Positions 24,052 through 33,223 are shown, counted from the first letter of the stretch. The stretch is DNA of 35,069 nt from Lachnospiraceae bacterium (GCA_017620155.1 JAFZQY010000098.1:1-35069), one strand, 5' to 3'. The notes: generated by a model from the sequence alone, not told the origin. Numbers and translations are program-made.

Positions 24052-26367
24052 TTATTCGCTGAGTTTCCAGATGTCTCTGTTGTACTCTGCGATGGTCCTG
24101 TCGGATGAGAAGAATCCTGCTTTCGCGATATTGACGAGCATCATCTGTCCCCATTTATCGCGGTCTTCGTAATCTTCAAGCATCCTGTCCTTGACCTTGA
24201 TATACTCTTCAAGGTCAAGGAGGGTCATAAACCAATCCTTGTTTATAAGTTCATCGTGAAGACGCTTTAAGTTCTCTTTGTGTCCGACTTTAAGAGCCTG
24301 CTTGCCGATGATGAAATCGACGGCCTCTTTGATGACGGGGCTCTTCTTATAAAAATCTTTTGATACATAATCGGCTTTGGCATAATGCTCGATGACGGTA
24401 TCGGAATCCTTGCCGAAGATGTAGATGTTATCATCTCCTACCAGTTCATGAATCTCCACGTTTGCACCGTCGCTGGTTCCCAATGTGATCGCGCCGTTTA
24501 ACATATACTTCATGTTTCCGGTTCCCGAAGCCTCCTTGCTCGCAAGTGAGATCTGTTCGGAGATATCTGCGGCGGGGATCATCTTCTCGGCATAAGCCAC
24601 ATTGTAATTTTCCACCATCACGACCTTCATATAAGGGCTCACATCGGGATCGTTGTTCACGATCTCCTGGAGCACCAGGAGCAGATGGATGATATCCTGT
24701 GCGATCACATAAGCGGGAGCGGCTTTGGCACCGAACATGAAAGTGATCGGGCGTGACGGCTTCCTGCCGCCCTTGATCTCCAGATACTTATGGATGATGT
24801 AGAGCGCGTTCATCTGCTGGCGCTTATATTCATGCAGTCTCTTGGACTGAAGATCGAAGATAGAGTCGGGATCCAAGTCCACACCCTCGTGCTCCTTCAC
24901 ATATGCGGCGAGCTCCTGCTTCTTCTGATGCTTGATCTCGAAGATGCGGGCCATGAACTCCTCGTCATCCTTAAACTCGAGCAGTCTCTCCAACTGATCG
25001 GCATCCTTCTTGTATCCGTCTCCGATCTTCTCGGTGATCAGAGCCGTAAGCTCGCGGTTACATGAGAAGAGCCATCTGCGGAATGTGATGCCGTTCGTCT
25101 TGTTGTTGAACTTCTCGGGATAGATCTTGTAGAAATCATTAAGCTCGGTATTCTTCAGGATCTCGGTATGGATGGCTGCGACGCCGTTTACCGAGAACCC
25201 GTAATGTATGTCGATATGCGCCATGTGCACGCGCTTATCCTTATCGATGATCTGAACCTTGGGATTCTTATATTTTGCCCTGACTCTCTTATCAAGTTCC
25301 TTGATGTAGGGGATGAGCTGGGGCACTACTTTCTCAAGATACTTAAGCGGCCATTTCTCCAGTGCTTCCGCGAGGATGGTGTGGTTCGTATAAGCACAGG
25401 TCTTGCTCACCACATCGATAGCCTCGTCCATCGAGAAGGCTTTCTCCTCGACCAGGATACGGATGAGCTCGGGGATGACCATGGTAGGATGCGTGTCGTT
25501 GATCTGGATCACGGCATACTTATTGAGCTTGCGAAGGTCGTACTGGCGCTCCTTCATTTCTTTAAGAATGAGCTGGGCTGCATTGGATACCATGAAGTAC
25601 TGCTGGTAGATCCTGAGCAGATTGCCGGCTTCGTCCGAGTCATCCGGATACAGGAAAAGCGTAAGGTTCTTCTCTACGGCCTTTTTGTCAAAATCGATGC
25701 CCTTCTTCACTATGGATTCATCGACGGATTCTATATCAAAAAGATGAAGCTTGTTGGTTCCCGCGCGGTAGCCTACCACATCGATATCATAAAGTCTGGA
25801 AGTTACCTCTCCGTCACCGAACTTAACCGTAAAAGTGGTATCGGTGCGGGTAAGCCAGCTTTTGTCAGGCTCGATCCAGTCATTCTTCTCGGCACACTGT
25901 AAGCGGTCCTTAAACACCTGCTTGAAGAGTCCGAAGTGATAGTTAAGGCCGATGCCGTCGCCGGGAAGTCCGAGCGTTGCGATCGAATCAAGGAAGCATG
26001 CTGCGAGTCTTCCAAGGCCGCCGTTACCTAGAGACGGTTCGGGCTCTTCATCCTCGATCACGCTTAAGGACTTGCCGTTTGCCTTAAGGATCTCATCCAC
26101 GCGGTCATATATCCCGAGGTTGATCAGGTTATTGGCAAGCAGCTTTCCGATCAGGAATTCCGCGGATATGTAGTATACCTTCTTCTCGCCCTCGATCGTT
26201 GCGGTAACTTCGGTCAGTTCCTTTACCACATATAAAAGTGCGTGATAAATCTCTTTGTCTGAAGCATCGGCTATCGATTTGCCGCATTCATTCATCACAG
26301 CCTGCTTAAGCTGATCCTCCAGATTCATGAGTAATACATCTTTTTGCATGTTGTCTCCGGTTGACAT
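24052..26367 (-). CDS. glgP: Glycogen (alpha-glucan) phosphorylase
   Basis: The enzyme removes glucose units from glycogen or maltodextrin as glucose 1-phosphate, using pyridoxal phosphate. Signatures are [18 protein letters not shown] near the N-terminus, [10 protein letters not shown], the P-L-P-lysine motif [10 protein letters not shown] and [10 protein letters not shown]. From the chosen ATG, which has GGGAGG seven bases upstream (26375-26380), it is 771 residues, a little short for the family but complete at both ends. An ATG nine codons upstream would overlap the regulator gene and has no good site. It follows a LacI-type regulator by 13 bases and probably shares its promoter. Confidence 0.96.
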   Translation of the reverse strand: MSTGDNMQKDVLLMNLEDQLKQAVMNECGKSIADASDKEIYHALLYVVKELTEVTATIEGEKKVYYISAEFLIGKLLANNLINLGIYDRVDEILKANGKSLSVIEDEEPEPSLGNGGLGRLAACFLDSIATLGLPGDGIGLNYHFGLFKQVFKDRLQCAEKNDWIEPDKSWLTRTDTTFTVKFGDGEVTSRLYDIDVVGYRAGTNKLHLFDIESVDESIVKKGIDFDKKAVEKNLTLFLYPDDSDEAGNLLRIYQQYFMVSNAAQLILKEMKERQYDLRKLNKYAVIQINDTHPTMVIPELIRILVEEKAFSMDEAIDVVSKTCAYTNHTILAEALEKWPLKYLEKVVPQLIPYIKELDKRVRAKYKNPKVQIIDKDKRVHMAHIDIHYGFSVNGVAAIHTEILKNTELNDFYKIYPEKFNNKTNGITFRRWLFSCNRELTALITEKIGDGYKKDADQLERLLEFKDDEEFMARIFEIKHQKKQELAAYVKEHEGVDLDPDSIFDLQSKRLHEYKRQQMNALYIIHKYLEIKGGRKPSRPITFMFGAKAAPAYVIAQDIIHLLLVLQEIVNNDPDVSPYMKVVMVENYNVAYAEKMIPAADISEQISLASKEASGTGNMKYMLNGAITLGTSDGANVEIHELVGDDNIYIFGKDSDTVIEHYAKADYVSKDFYKKSPVIKEAVDFIIGKQALKVGHKENLKRLHDELINKDWFMTLLDLEEYIKVKDRMLEDYEDRDKWGQMMLVNIAKAGFFSSDRTIAEYNRDIWKLSE

Positions 26368-26380
26368 GTTTCTACCTCCC

Positions 26381-27370
26381 TTAAATAAGTGCATCCCGGT
26401 ATTTCACTCTAACCAGGTCATATTCCATCGTGTATGATGCGCCTTCGGCTCCGCCAAGCAGTTCGCGCACTCTCTTCACCGCTTCGCGGGACAATGCTTC
26501 GAAGTCCTGTCTTACGGTGTTCATCTGCTTGCCGGCGTAGGCCATCAGTTTGATCCCGCCGAAGCCGCAGACGGGCTTGAATATATCGAGTTCCATCAGT
26601 GCTCTCATCGCGCCTATCGCCATCAGGTCGGATCCGCAGGCTATCACATCGGACTTTTCGGCATATTTAAAAGTAAGCTCCCTCGCGGTCAGTTCCGAGA
26701 AATCTCCGTATACCACCTTGGCCTTCGTCTTCATCTCATCCTCGATGCGCCTTAAGCCTTCCAGCTTCAATGCGGTCGAGTAGCTGCTGTCCTTGCCTGC
26801 GATGTACAGAATGCGGTTTCCTTCGATATTTTCAAAAGTGCGCATGATCACGTCATACTGCGCCGCCGCATAGTCGATCGCCACCGATGAAGTCGATCTG
26901 TTAGTGATCACGGAGCCTACGACCACTATCTTGAAAGTCTCGGAATCGATGAGCCTTAAAAGCACCTCATCCTCTCGGTTAAGTCCGAATACGATGATGC
27001 CCTCGATGCTCTGTGACTTAAGATAAGCGGTGAGAGCTTCCTCGTCCATGTCCTGTACGGTCTCATAGAAGACCGTAACCGCATCTAACCGGTTATCCAT
27101 CGCCGAGCTTATCGCTCCGAAGAGATATCTCATGTTTATCTCATCCATCGAAGCGTTGTTTACGACAAGCTTAACGAGCAGGGCAATGCGTTTGGATCTT
27201 TTGGAAGAAAGAGCCGCCGCTACGGAGTTGGGCGTGAATCCCAGTCTCGTCACCGCGCTATTTACTTTTTCCTTAGTCAGGGGGCTTACGCCTTCGTATC
27301 CGTTCAGCACCTTGGATACCGTGGAGATCGCAACTCCGGCTTCGGCCGCCACGTCCTTGATCGTGACCAT
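26381..27370 (-). CDS. LacI/GalR-family transcriptional regulator
   Basis: The 329-residue protein has an N-terminal helix-turn-helix ([22 protein letters not shown], about 3-24) with hinge helix, then a periplasmic-binding-protein-like effector domain. It precedes glgP in the same orientation, so it probably controls glycogen or maltodextrin use and itself. Two matching palindromes flank its promoter (27417-27487). The effector is unknown, and the sequence does not allow a specific name such as MalR or CcpA. Confidence 0.93.
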   Translation of the reverse strand: MVTIKDVAAEAGVAISTVSKVLNGYEGVSPLTKEKVNSAVTRLGFTPNSVAAALSSKRSKRIALLVKLVVNNASMDEINMRYLFGAISSAMDNRLDAVTVFYETVQDMDEEALTAYLKSQSIEGIIVFGLNREDEVLLRLIDSETFKIVVVGSVITNRSTSSVAIDYAAAQYDVIMRTFENIEGNRILYIAGKDSSYSTALKLEGLRRIEDEMKTKAKVVYGDFSELTARELTFKYAEKSDVIACGSDLMAIGAMRALMELDIFKPVCGFGGIKLMAYAGKQMNTVRQDFEALSREAVKRVRELLGGAEGASYTMEYDLVRVKYRDALI

Positions 27371-27416
27371 TACGGTTCTTAATCCCTCTTGAAAAGAGCC
27401 TTGCGAAAACTGTATG

Positions 27417-27428
27417 GAAATCGTTTTC
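27417..27428. promoter_or_regulatory. LacI-type operator, downstream site
   Basis: GAAATCGTTTTC is a near-perfect 12-base palindrome around a central CG (one mismatched pair), the form bound by LacI/CcpA-type regulators. It covers about +1 to +12 of the regulator transcript predicted from the promoter at 27436-27464, a position that would block transcription. Confidence 0.6.
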
Positions 27429-27435
27429 TATATTG

Positions 27436-27464
27436 ATAATAGAACACAGCTCTTTGAATGTCAA
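27436..27464 (-). promoter_or_regulatory. Promoter of the LacI-type regulator and glgP
   Basis: A perfect -35 TTGACA (27459-27464) and -10 TATTAT (27436-27441) lie 17 bases apart on the minus strand, about 65 bases before the regulator ATG. Operator-like palindromes lie on both sides. Confidence 0.88.
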
Positions 27465-27474
27465 GAAATTTTTG

Positions 27475-27487
27475 GAAAACGTTTTTC
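27475..27487. promoter_or_regulatory. LacI-type operator, upstream site
   Basis: GAAAACGTTTTTC matches the downstream site in the core TGGAAAWCGTTTT. Its centre is 58 bases from the other, and it lies just upstream of the -35 of the regulator promoter and before the promoter of the divergent REC-HD-GYP gene. The arrangement would allow looping by a LacI-type protein. Confidence 0.55.
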
Positions 27488-27509
27488 GCGACGAAAATAC
27501 AGGCTTTTC

Positions 27510-27538
27510 TTGTGCTTATTCGCACTTTTTGCTACTAT
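27510..27538 (+). promoter_or_regulatory. Promoter of the REC-HD-GYP gene
   Basis: TTGTGC (27510-27515) and TACTAT (27533-27538) are 17 bases apart, about 40 bases before the ATG. The -35 is moderate. Confidence 0.5.
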
Positions 27539-27579
27539 TTAGGTATGTATTGGGTGTCTTGATAAGGAGACAAGGGGTT

Positions 27580-28713
27580 ATGGATAAAAAGACAATTCTG
27601 ATCATAGACGATGTGAAGTTCAATATCAGAGCCGCACAGGATGTGCTAGGCGAAGAATACAAGGTGATCGGAGCGCTTTCTGCCGAAGCCGGAATGAAGG
27701 TACTCTCACATACGATCCCGGATCTTATACTCTTAGACATCATCATGCCCGAGACCGACGGACACCAGGTCCTGAAGATCCTCAAAGGCACTCCCCGCTA
27801 CATGCATATACCGGTCATCTTCCTTACAGCCGACAGCAATTACGAGACCGAGGTGGAAGGCTTCAACGAAGGCATCGTGGATTACATCACCAAACCCTTC
27901 GTGGCCGATGTACTTAAGAAGCGTATCCAGACCCAGATAGAGCTCGCCGAGTACCAGCGTTCGATGGAAGACAAGGTCCGCGAGAAGATCGCCGAGCTCG
28001 AGGATATGTACGATCTGCTGGCTGTCAGCTTCGCCGCCCTTACCGAGTACCGTGATTCGATCACCGGCGGGCATCTAAAAAATACATCGATATATTTCAA
28101 GGCTTTCATAGAGCATCTCGCAGAAAGCGACGGATACAAGGATCAGTTAAACCCGAGCATCGTCGCCAAAGCGATAAGATCCGCACCTCTTCATGATGTG
28201 GGCAAGATCGCGATCAACGACAGCGTGCTCCAGAAACCCGGCGCTCTCTCCGACCAGGAATTCGAACGAATTAAACTCCACTCCGTGATCGGAGGCGAGC
28301 TGTTCAGTTTCATCGGGCAGCGCGTATCGGACAAGGAGTTTGCGGATATAGCATATGTCATATGCCGTTACCATCATGAAAAATGGGACGGCACAGGATA
28401 TCCCGAAGGACTATCCGGCAAGGATATACCTCTCTTAGCGCGCATCATGAGCATCGTGGATGTATATGATGCCCTGACAAGTGAGCGTCCTTACAAGAAA
28501 GCTCTCTCCCATGAAAAATCAATGTCCATGATCGCAGAGAGAAGCTCGACCGACTTCGATCCCGGTCTGGTCAATGAATTCCTGAACATCTCCCCGAAGA
28601 TTGAGGAATGCCTGAAGGCAAAAGAGGACGGCGCGGAATCCGAGCGCTACTTCAAACTTCCGAAGCACATCTTCGAGGATGTTAACGACATACATCAGCT
28701 CACGAGATCTTAG
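27580..28713 (+). CDS. Response regulator with HD-GYP c-di-GMP phosphodiesterase output
   Basis: With the ATG at 27580 (AAGGAG site ten bases upstream) the protein has 377 residues; the reading frame is open further upstream, but that stretch contains the regulator promoter and operators. Residues 4-120 are a receiver with D-D (10-11), phospho-acceptor Asp53 in LLDIIMP, Thr83 and Lys105. A coiled linker (about 120-148) joins a canonical HD-GYP: His205-Asp206 in LHDVGK, HHE (265-267) and DGTGYP (270-275). It is a soluble phosphodiesterase switched by an unidentified kinase; no kinase gene is adjacent. It is divergent from the glycogen regulator gene. Confidence 0.94.
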   Translation: MDKKTILIIDDVKFNIRAAQDVLGEEYKVIGALSAEAGMKVLSHTIPDLILLDIIMPETDGHQVLKILKGTPRYMHIPVIFLTADSNYETEVEGFNEGIVDYITKPFVADVLKKRIQTQIELAEYQRSMEDKVREKIAELEDMYDLLAVSFAALTEYRDSITGGHLKNTSIYFKAFIEHLAESDGYKDQLNPSIVAKAIRSAPLHDVGKIAINDSVLQKPGALSDQEFERIKLHSVIGGELFSFIGQRVSDKEFADIAYVICRYHHEKWDGTGYPEGLSGKDIPLLARIMSIVDVYDALTSERPYKKALSHEKSMSMIAERSSTDFDPGLVNEFLNISPKIEECLKAKEDGAESERYFKLPKHIFEDVNDIHQLTRS

Positions 28714-28737
28714 AATTAATAAGAGTCCGAACGACAA

Positions 28738-28771
28738 GAAAAAGAGCCCGCCGCTTCTGCGACGGGCTCTT
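28738..28771 (-). terminator. Terminator between convergent genes (mainly for pfp)
   Basis: The arms AAGAGCCCG (28742-28750) and CGGGCTCTT (28763-28771) form a strong hairpin. A run of T follows on the minus strand, where it ends the phosphofructokinase transcript. On the plus strand the T-run is short, so it may also serve the REC-HD-GYP gene less efficiently. Confidence 0.85.
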
Positions 28772-28795
28772 CTGATCTACATGATCGCGGGCTTA

Positions 28796-30454
28796 TCAGC
28801 CTTTCTCAAGAGCAAGAGTTCTGGTAGTAAGATCGCATACCTCCGAAGGTCCGAAGTACTGGATAGCTCCGGGATAGGTGAACGAAGTCTCAACTGCCCA
28901 CTTGTCTCTGTTAGCCTCGAAGAACTTGAAGGGCTTGCCGTCGAGTTCTACAAGCGCCTTACGGATAACGGGCTTGTCTTCACCGTTTCTTCTCTCCATG
29001 TTCATCATCTTGGTGATCGGCATACCGCCTGCTACCCACTCCTCTGCGGGCTTAGACAGGTTGGAAACCTTTGAAAGATATCCGGTATAACCGTACTGGA
29101 TGAGCATGAATGCATTGTAACCCAGTGAATAGCAATAGTCGGCATCGAAGTTTGAAGGGAATGCACATCTTCCTTCATATCCGAAGAAGTGATGCTGTGC
29201 ACCGAATTTGCCCTTGTAAGTGCCTGCTGCCTTTCTCTTAGCCAGTTCAGCCTTAACCATCTCGGAGAAGAGCTTCTCGGACTCGATCAATGAAACCTGT
29301 ACGTTTCCGTGAGGATCTCTCTCAAGGAAAAGCTGCTGCTGAACGAACTGGGGAAGGATATCGAATACTGCAAAAGACTCAGCGGTAAGGCCGGCCTTGA
29401 TGAATGCATATTTAGCATCCCAGTCGGGAAGCGCATTGAACTCATCGGTCTTGGAACCTGCAAGAAGCTCGTTGATCTCGGCGATCAGCTTGGAGAACTC
29501 GGGAACGAACTCAACGATACCCTCGGGGATGATAGCCACACCGAAGTTCTCACCGTTGTTGCCACGCTTTTCTACTGCATCTGCGATGTAGTTGGTGATC
29601 TGAGCAAGCGACATCTTCTTGGCTGCTACTTCCTCACCGATCAGGCAGATATTGGGCTGGGTCTCAAGTGCACACTCAAGTGCCACATGTGAAGCGCTGC
29701 GGCCCATAACCTTGATGAAGTGCCAGTACTTCTTAGCGGAGTTGGCATCTCTCTCGATGTTGCCGATAAGCTCTGAATAAGTCTTGGTAGCGGTATCAAA
29801 ACCGAAAGAAGCCTCAATGTCCTCGTTCTTTAAGTCGCCGTCGATGGTCTTGGGGCAACCGATGACCTGAACGCCGGTATTGTTGGCTGCCATGTACTCT
29901 GCAAGAGTAGCGGCGTTGGTGTTGGAATCGTCACCACCAATGATCACGATAGCGGTAAGGCCGTTCTTCTTTGCATTCTCAGCAACGATTGCGAACTGCT
30001 CTTTGGTCTCTAACTTCGTACGGCCTGAACCGATGATATCGAAACCGCCTGTATTTCTGTATGCATCGATGAAAGCATCATCGAACTCTACATAGTCATC
30101 TTTAAGAAGTCCGTCAGGGCCGCCCTTGAAACCGAGCAGAACGTTCTCTGAGTTGGTAGCCTTCAATGCATCATAAAGACCTGAGATAACATTGTGTCCG
30201 CCGGGTGCCTGTCCACCTGAAAGGATAACGCCTACAACCTGCTTCTTAGCTGCGGATGTATTGGTTCCTTTCTCAAAAGTGATCTCGGGCTTGCCGTATG
30301 TATTAGGGAAAAGGGCTTTGATCTTGTCCTGATCTGCTACGCTCTCGGTAGCTGCTCCGTCCTTAACGCAGATCTCTGCGATTCCGCCTCTGAGCATTCC
30401 CGGAAGCTTGGGCTTGTACTCATATCTGACTTTCTGAAGTGGTGATAAGTTCAT
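28796..30454 (-). CDS. pfp: PPi-dependent 6-phosphofructokinase
   Basis: This 552-residue enzyme phosphorylates fructose 6-phosphate with pyrophosphate, reversibly. It is the long (plant-beta-subunit-like) group [17 protein letters not shown] (77-88), G-G-D-D-S-N-T-N (173-180) where ATP enzymes have a glycine, and P-K-T-I-D-G-D-L (201-208), with [11 protein letters not shown] further on. Using PPi saves ATP in anaerobic sugar fermentation. The start has an AAAGGAG site eight bases upstream. It is a single-gene transcript with its own promoter (30518-30546) and terminator. Confidence 0.96.
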   Translation of the reverse strand: MNLSPLQKVRYEYKPKLPGMLRGGIAEICVKDGAATESVADQDKIKALFPNTYGKPEITFEKGTNTSAAKKQVVGVILSGGQAPGGHNVISGLYDALKATNSENVLLGFKGGPDGLLKDDYVEFDDAFIDAYRNTGGFDIIGSGRTKLETKEQFAIVAENAKKNGLTAIVIIGGDDSNTNAATLAEYMAANNTGVQVIGCPKTIDGDLKNEDIEASFGFDTATKTYSELIGNIERDANSAKKYWHFIKVMGRSASHVALECALETQPNICLIGEEVAAKKMSLAQITNYIADAVEKRGNNGENFGVAIIPEGIVEFVPEFSKLIAEINELLAGSKTDEFNALPDWDAKYAFIKAGLTAESFAVFDILPQFVQQQLFLERDPHGNVQVSLIESEKLFSEMVKAELAKRKAAGTYKGKFGAQHHFFGYEGRCAFPSNFDADYCYSLGYNAFMLIQYGYTGYLSKVSNLSKPAEEWVAGGMPITKMMNMERRNGEDKPVIRKALVELDGKPFKFFEANRDKWAVETSFTYPGAIQYFGPSEVCDLTTRTLALEKG

Positions 30455-30517
30455 ACTGATTCTCCTTTGTGTGATGGTTCATTAATCCTATGCCTTTCGG
30501 CACATTTACAACAGTTG

Positions 30518-30546
30518 ATTGTATCTCAAATCACGGGCTTTGTAAA
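30518..30546 (-). promoter_or_regulatory. Promoter of pfp
   Basis: TTTACA (30541-30546) and TACAAT (30518-30523) lie 17 bases apart on the minus strand, giving a leader of about 55 bases before the ATG. It is close to the sigma-A consensus. Confidence 0.85.
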
Positions 30547-30575
30547 TGTGGATTGTAAAACGAAATCCTCTTATT

Positions 30576-30935
30576 TCAAGACAGCTGATCCAAGTTTATT
30601 GCTTCACCGGCCCTATTCTCAAAAACGAATTCCAAAAACTCTTTTCCTTCTTCCGGCGACAAAGACCTGACCCGTTTTATTATTCTCTCCACCTCCGGGG
30701 ATAATTCTTCCACGGTTTGAATAGAATCCTCTTTTTCCTCGGAGCCTTTATGAACCAATTGCAGATCTGCTTCCGGGCATACAATCAGAGCTTTTCCCCA
30801 TTCGTTTTCCTCTGTAGCGTTTTCATTATCACAGCTGACAAGCCACCGGTCGTCATTCGGATCCTTAAGTATTGTCTTACCCTGCTTGTTGATACGCTTA
30901 ATTAAAACTGTGTCAAATAACTCTATTCTTTCCAT
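30576..30935 (-). CDS. Hypothetical acidic small protein
   Basis: This 119-residue soluble, acidic protein has no family I recognise. The first 35 residues look like a small beta barrel (I-E-L-F-D-T-V-L-I-K-R...G-K-T-I-L-K-D...W-L-V-S), and the last 45 form a predicted amphipathic helix with S-L-S-P-E-E-G-K-E-F-L-E-F-V-F. A GGGGG-containing ribosome binding site lies four bases before the ATG, and a TATAAT (30977-30982) about 40 bases upstream could be its -10, without a good -35. It stands alone between pfp and the tRNA-Leu terminator. Confidence 0.6.
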   Translation of the reverse strand: MERIELFDTVLIKRINKQGKTILKDPNDDRWLVSCDNENATEENEWGKALIVCPEADLQLVHKGSEEKEDSIQTVEELSPEVERIIKRVRSLSPEEGKEFLEFVFENRAGEAINLDQLS

Positions 30936-31038
30936 CTTTTCCCCCTACATGTTATTTGTATCTCAAATATGCATCCATTATACCCCAACTATCTCCGCCA
31001 TTAATAATACATTATTCCAGCGCCTTCCTTAGAGATAG

Positions 31039-31075
31039 CAAAAAAGACTTCCCTGAGATTTTTCCGAGAAGTCTT
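31039..31075 (-). terminator. Terminator after tRNA-Leu
   Basis: On the minus strand AAGACTTC (31068-31075) pairs with GAAGTCTT (31044-31051) around a 16-base loop, followed by T residues. It ends the transcript carrying tRNA-Leu and probably the dual-receiver and Hpt genes. Confidence 0.8.
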
Positions 31076-31109
31076 ATATCCCTTATAAATCAACATATTT
31101 AATTCATAA

Positions 31110-31191
31110 TGCGGTCAGTGGGACTTGAACCCACACGCCTCGCGGCACAGGAACCTAAATCCTGCATGTCTGCCAATTCCATCATGACCGC
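31110..31191 (-). tRNA. tRNA-Leu (TAG)
   Basis: This class II tRNA has the acceptor GCGGTCA/TGACCGC, discriminator A, T-arm GGTTCAAGTCC, a variable arm, and the anticodon loop TTTAGGT giving TAG. CCA is not encoded. It begins 17 bases after the Hpt stop codon, with no good promoter of its own. Confidence 0.95.
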
Positions 31192-31208
31192 AGGCATGTG
31201 ATGCCCGG

Positions 31209-31562
31209 TCAGATTTCGGCCATGTATCCTTTTATTGCTTCAAATACAACATCAACATGTGCCTTTAATGCATCATGGTGGCTGCGGATATACTCTACAT
31301 CACCGGCTTTGGATTTCTGCTCGAGGTCAAAAGCCTCATCGCCGAGCTTCATGGCTCCGATAAGCCTCGATCCGGACTTTACTGCATGAACGAGTGTTGC
31401 ATATTCGGGCATATTCTCACTGTCCAGGTACAGATCCATCTGCTTGATCTGATCTGCCGTTTCTTCCAGATAAGTCTCCAGAATTTCCTTATAGAAATCC
31501 ACGCTGTCCATGGAATATTCAAGGCCTTCTTTTACATTAAGTTCTTCGGTATTGTATGCCAT
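31209..31562 (-). CDS. Stand-alone Hpt phosphotransfer protein
   Basis: The 117 residues form a single all-helical Hpt domain. The phospho-accepting His59 lies in T-L-V-H-A-V-K-S-G-S-R-L-I-G-A, matching the HxxKSxSxxIGA signature. It relays phosphate between a hybrid kinase's receiver and a response regulator in the cytoplasm. It lies 39 bases after the dual-receiver gene, which is its likely partner. No kinase is adjacent; the hybrid kinase at 8527 already has its own Hpt, so the donor is unknown. Confidence 0.92.
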   Translation of the reverse strand: MAYNTEELNVKEGLEYSMDSVDFYKEILETYLEETADQIKQMDLYLDSENMPEYATLVHAVKSGSRLIGAMKLGDEAFDLEQKSKAGDVEYIRSHHDALKAHVDVVFEAIKGYMAEI

Positions 31563-31601
31563 TTCCTTTTTCCTTCTGATATGAAATCTGCCGGTAAAAA
31601 A

Positions 31602-32405
31602 TTACTTCCCGGATTTACGCAATAGGCCGCTCTTTAACTGAGCATCCCTCTTAATAAAGAACTCATCGATATACTGTCTTACAGCATAGGGTTTCATGGT
31701 CTTAAGCAGGTATCCCTCAGGCTTTAATGCCATGACATCGATGATACTCTCTTTGTCCTGACGCCCGGTTAGGAAGATAACCGGAATATCGGCAAAATCC
31801 CTCTCCGAACGGATCATCTCAAGTACCTGCTTACCGTCGATGACCGGCATCTCATAGTCTAAGATGATCAGATCCGGTCTGGTGATCGTGATGCTCTTAA
31901 CTGCGGTAAGTCCCGAATCGGCGAGAAGCACCTGGTACTTGTCTCCCAGCCAGTTCTTGATGGAGTTGAGCATGACACCAGAATCATCTACTGCAAGGAT
32001 GATCTTGCGCTGAACGCCGGTATGCTCGAGCAGGTATTTATGGATATCGCTCACTACATTCTTCACATTGATCGGGCGCTCGAATTCCTGTCCGACCATG
32101 GTGGAAGGAATTACATCTTTGATCGTGCTGATCTCCTGGGGATCTCCGAGAACGAACAGAGGAAAATCATCTTCAGTAGCCTTGTCTCTGATGAAGATCA
32201 GAAGCTGGCTGTCTTCAAGGAGTTCTTCATCAAGATAGAGCAGACAAGCATCGACTCGATCAATGATCGTGTTCATTGAGGCAACGTTGTTCACACGGAT
32301 GATATTGTAAGTATCCTTGTCAAACTGATCTATCAGGTTGGAAACCAGATAGCCCTTGCTCTTACACGCTATGACGACATTTCTCTTTTCATCAAGATTG
32401 AACAT
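31602..32405 (-). CDS. Dual-receiver response regulator without output domain (paralogue)
   Basis: This 267-residue paralogue of the protein at 7748-8506 has an N-terminal receiver-like domain (1-125) without the acidic pocket, then an intact receiver with an A-V-D-D-S pocket, phospho-acceptor Asp in I-I-L-D-Y-E-M-P, F-L-T-G-R, and the lysine in the same unusual K-P-E-G-Y-L-L-K-T. The second domains of the two proteins are alike over long stretches. A short basic tail follows (Q-L-K-S-G-L-L-R-K-S-G-K). GAGG four bases before the ATG gives the start. No output domain, so it presumably acts through protein contact; the Hpt gene follows. Confidence 0.9.
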   Translation of the reverse strand: MFNLDEKRNVVIACKSKGYLVSNLIDQFDKDTYNIIRVNNVASMNTIIDRVDACLLYLDEELLEDSQLLIFIRDKATEDDFPLFVLGDPQEISTIKDVIPSTMVGQEFERPINVKNVVSDIHKYLLEHTGVQRKIILAVDDSGVMLNSIKNWLGDKYQVLLADSGLTAVKSITITRPDLIILDYEMPVIDGKQVLEMIRSERDFADIPVIFLTGRQDKESIIDVMALKPEGYLLKTMKPYAVRQYIDEFFIKRDAQLKSGLLRKSGK

Positions 32406-32439
32406 AAAACCTCAATTGGGGTGGATGTATTACTATAAG

Positions 32440-32496
32440 CAATTAACGGAGTAATTGAGCACATGTTCAGGAATACATGGATGTATTCCTATGTGC
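32440..32496. promoter_or_regulatory. Two adjacent inverted repeats between Nudix gene and dual-receiver gene
   Basis: The larger repeat (32459-32496) has arms GCACAT/ATGTGC and AGGAATACAT/ATGTATTCCT, a 16-base pairing interrupted only by a four-base bulge. The second, CAATTA/TAATTG (32440-32457), lies next to it. There is no T-run on either side, so it is not a standard terminator. It sits 35-90 bases before the dual-receiver ATG, where operators or leader structure would be. Confidence 0.5.
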
Positions 32497-32513
32497 AAGT
32501 ATATCACAGTGGG

Positions 32514-33077
32514 TTACTTCTTCACAAGATATCCGAGCTGAACAGCGGCGCGCAAAACGGCACATACAGTCTTGCCGTCGGTGATCTTTCCGGACAGAAC
32601 ATCCTCGATAACATCTGCCATCGGAACCTTTTCAATATTAAGGAACTCATCCGTGTCAAGTTTCTGGTCGCCCATGTGAAGTCCTTTTGCAAGGTAAAGA
32701 GTCAGTTTCTCGCTGCAGTAAGCGGCAGCCGGATGATACTCGCCCAGGTCGATCCATTCATCAGCCACGATCCCTGTCTCCTCTAAGAGTTCCCTTTTGG
32801 CTGCGGCCAGAGGTTCCTCGGATGCAGAGTCAAGCTTTCCTGCGGGGATCTCGGTAATCACTCTGTGCAGAGGATATCTGAACTGATGCTCGATGATCAT
32901 CTCTCCTTCATCGGTGACAGGCACGATTCCCACAGCTCCTAAGTGAGTCACATACTCTCTGGTCGATTCATTGCCGTTGGGGAGGCTAACCGTATCAACC
33001 GCCACATGCAATATGTTTCCGTCAAAAATCTTCTGTGTGGATATGGGCTTTTCTTCTAAATCTTCAAACTTCAGCAT
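32514..33077 (-). CDS. ADP-ribose pyrophosphatase-type Nudix hydrolase
   Basis: The 187-residue protein has a Nudix box P-A-G-K-L-D-S-A-S-E-E-P...R-E-L-L-E-E-T-G (about 78-102), with a two-residue longer loop after the first glycine as in many ADP-ribose pyrophosphatases, and the preceding Q-F-R-Y-P...E-I-P-A-G typical of that subfamily. It hydrolyses ADP-ribose or similar nucleotide sugars to AMP and ribose 5-phosphate. AGGAGG seven bases before the ATG sets the start. It lies just downstream of the tRNA cluster's terminator, with no room for a normal separate promoter. Confidence 0.92.
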   Translation of the reverse strand: MLKFEDLEEKPISTQKIFDGNILHVAVDTVSLPNGNESTREYVTHLGAVGIVPVTDEGEMIIEHQFRYPLHRVITEIPAGKLDSASEEPLAAAKRELLEETGIVADEWIDLGEYHPAAAYCSEKLTLYLAKGLHMGDQKLDTDEFLNIEKVPMADVIEDVLSGKITDGKTVCAVLRAAVQLGYLVKK

Positions 33078-33098
33078 AAAAAATCCTCCTAGATACAG

Positions 33099-33128
33099 AA
33101 AATCGAGTAGGGCCTGCCCTCCTCGATA
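33099..33128 (-). terminator. Terminator of the tRNA cluster
   Basis: On the minus strand ATCGAG (33122-33127) pairs with CTCGAT (33102-33107), enclosing an inner AGGGC/GCCCT stem, followed by TTTTC. It lies between tRNA-Lys and the Nudix gene. The T-run is short, so some read-through into the Nudix gene is plausible. Confidence 0.65.
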
Positions 33129-33150
33129 AACTGTTGAATCTTAATGTAAA

Positions 33151-33223
33151 TGAGCCATCGGGGACTCGAACCCCGGACAACTTGATTAAAAGTCAAGTGC
33201 TCTACCACCTGAGCTAATGGCCC
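33151..33223 (-). tRNA. tRNA-Lys (TTT)
   Basis: The acceptor GGGCCAT pairs with ATGGCTC (one G-U), discriminator A, D-arm TAGCTCAGGTGGTAGAGCA, anticodon loop CTTTTAA (TTT), T-arm GGGGTTCGAGTCCCC. CCA is not encoded. Last in the four-tRNA cluster. Confidence 0.95.

Noticed and set aside
25168-25902. 244-codon plus-strand reading frame
   Set aside because: It is antisense to glycogen phosphorylase, whose conserved motifs cover the same bases.
26368-26394. Nine-codon N-terminal extension of glycogen phosphorylase
   Set aside because: The extension overlaps the regulator gene and contains the GGGAGG ribosome binding site of the downstream ATG.
27433-27579. Upstream extension of the REC-HD-GYP reading frame
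   Set aside because: The stretch overlaps the regulator promoter and operator, has no ribosome binding site, and the receiver domain begins right after the ATG at 27580.
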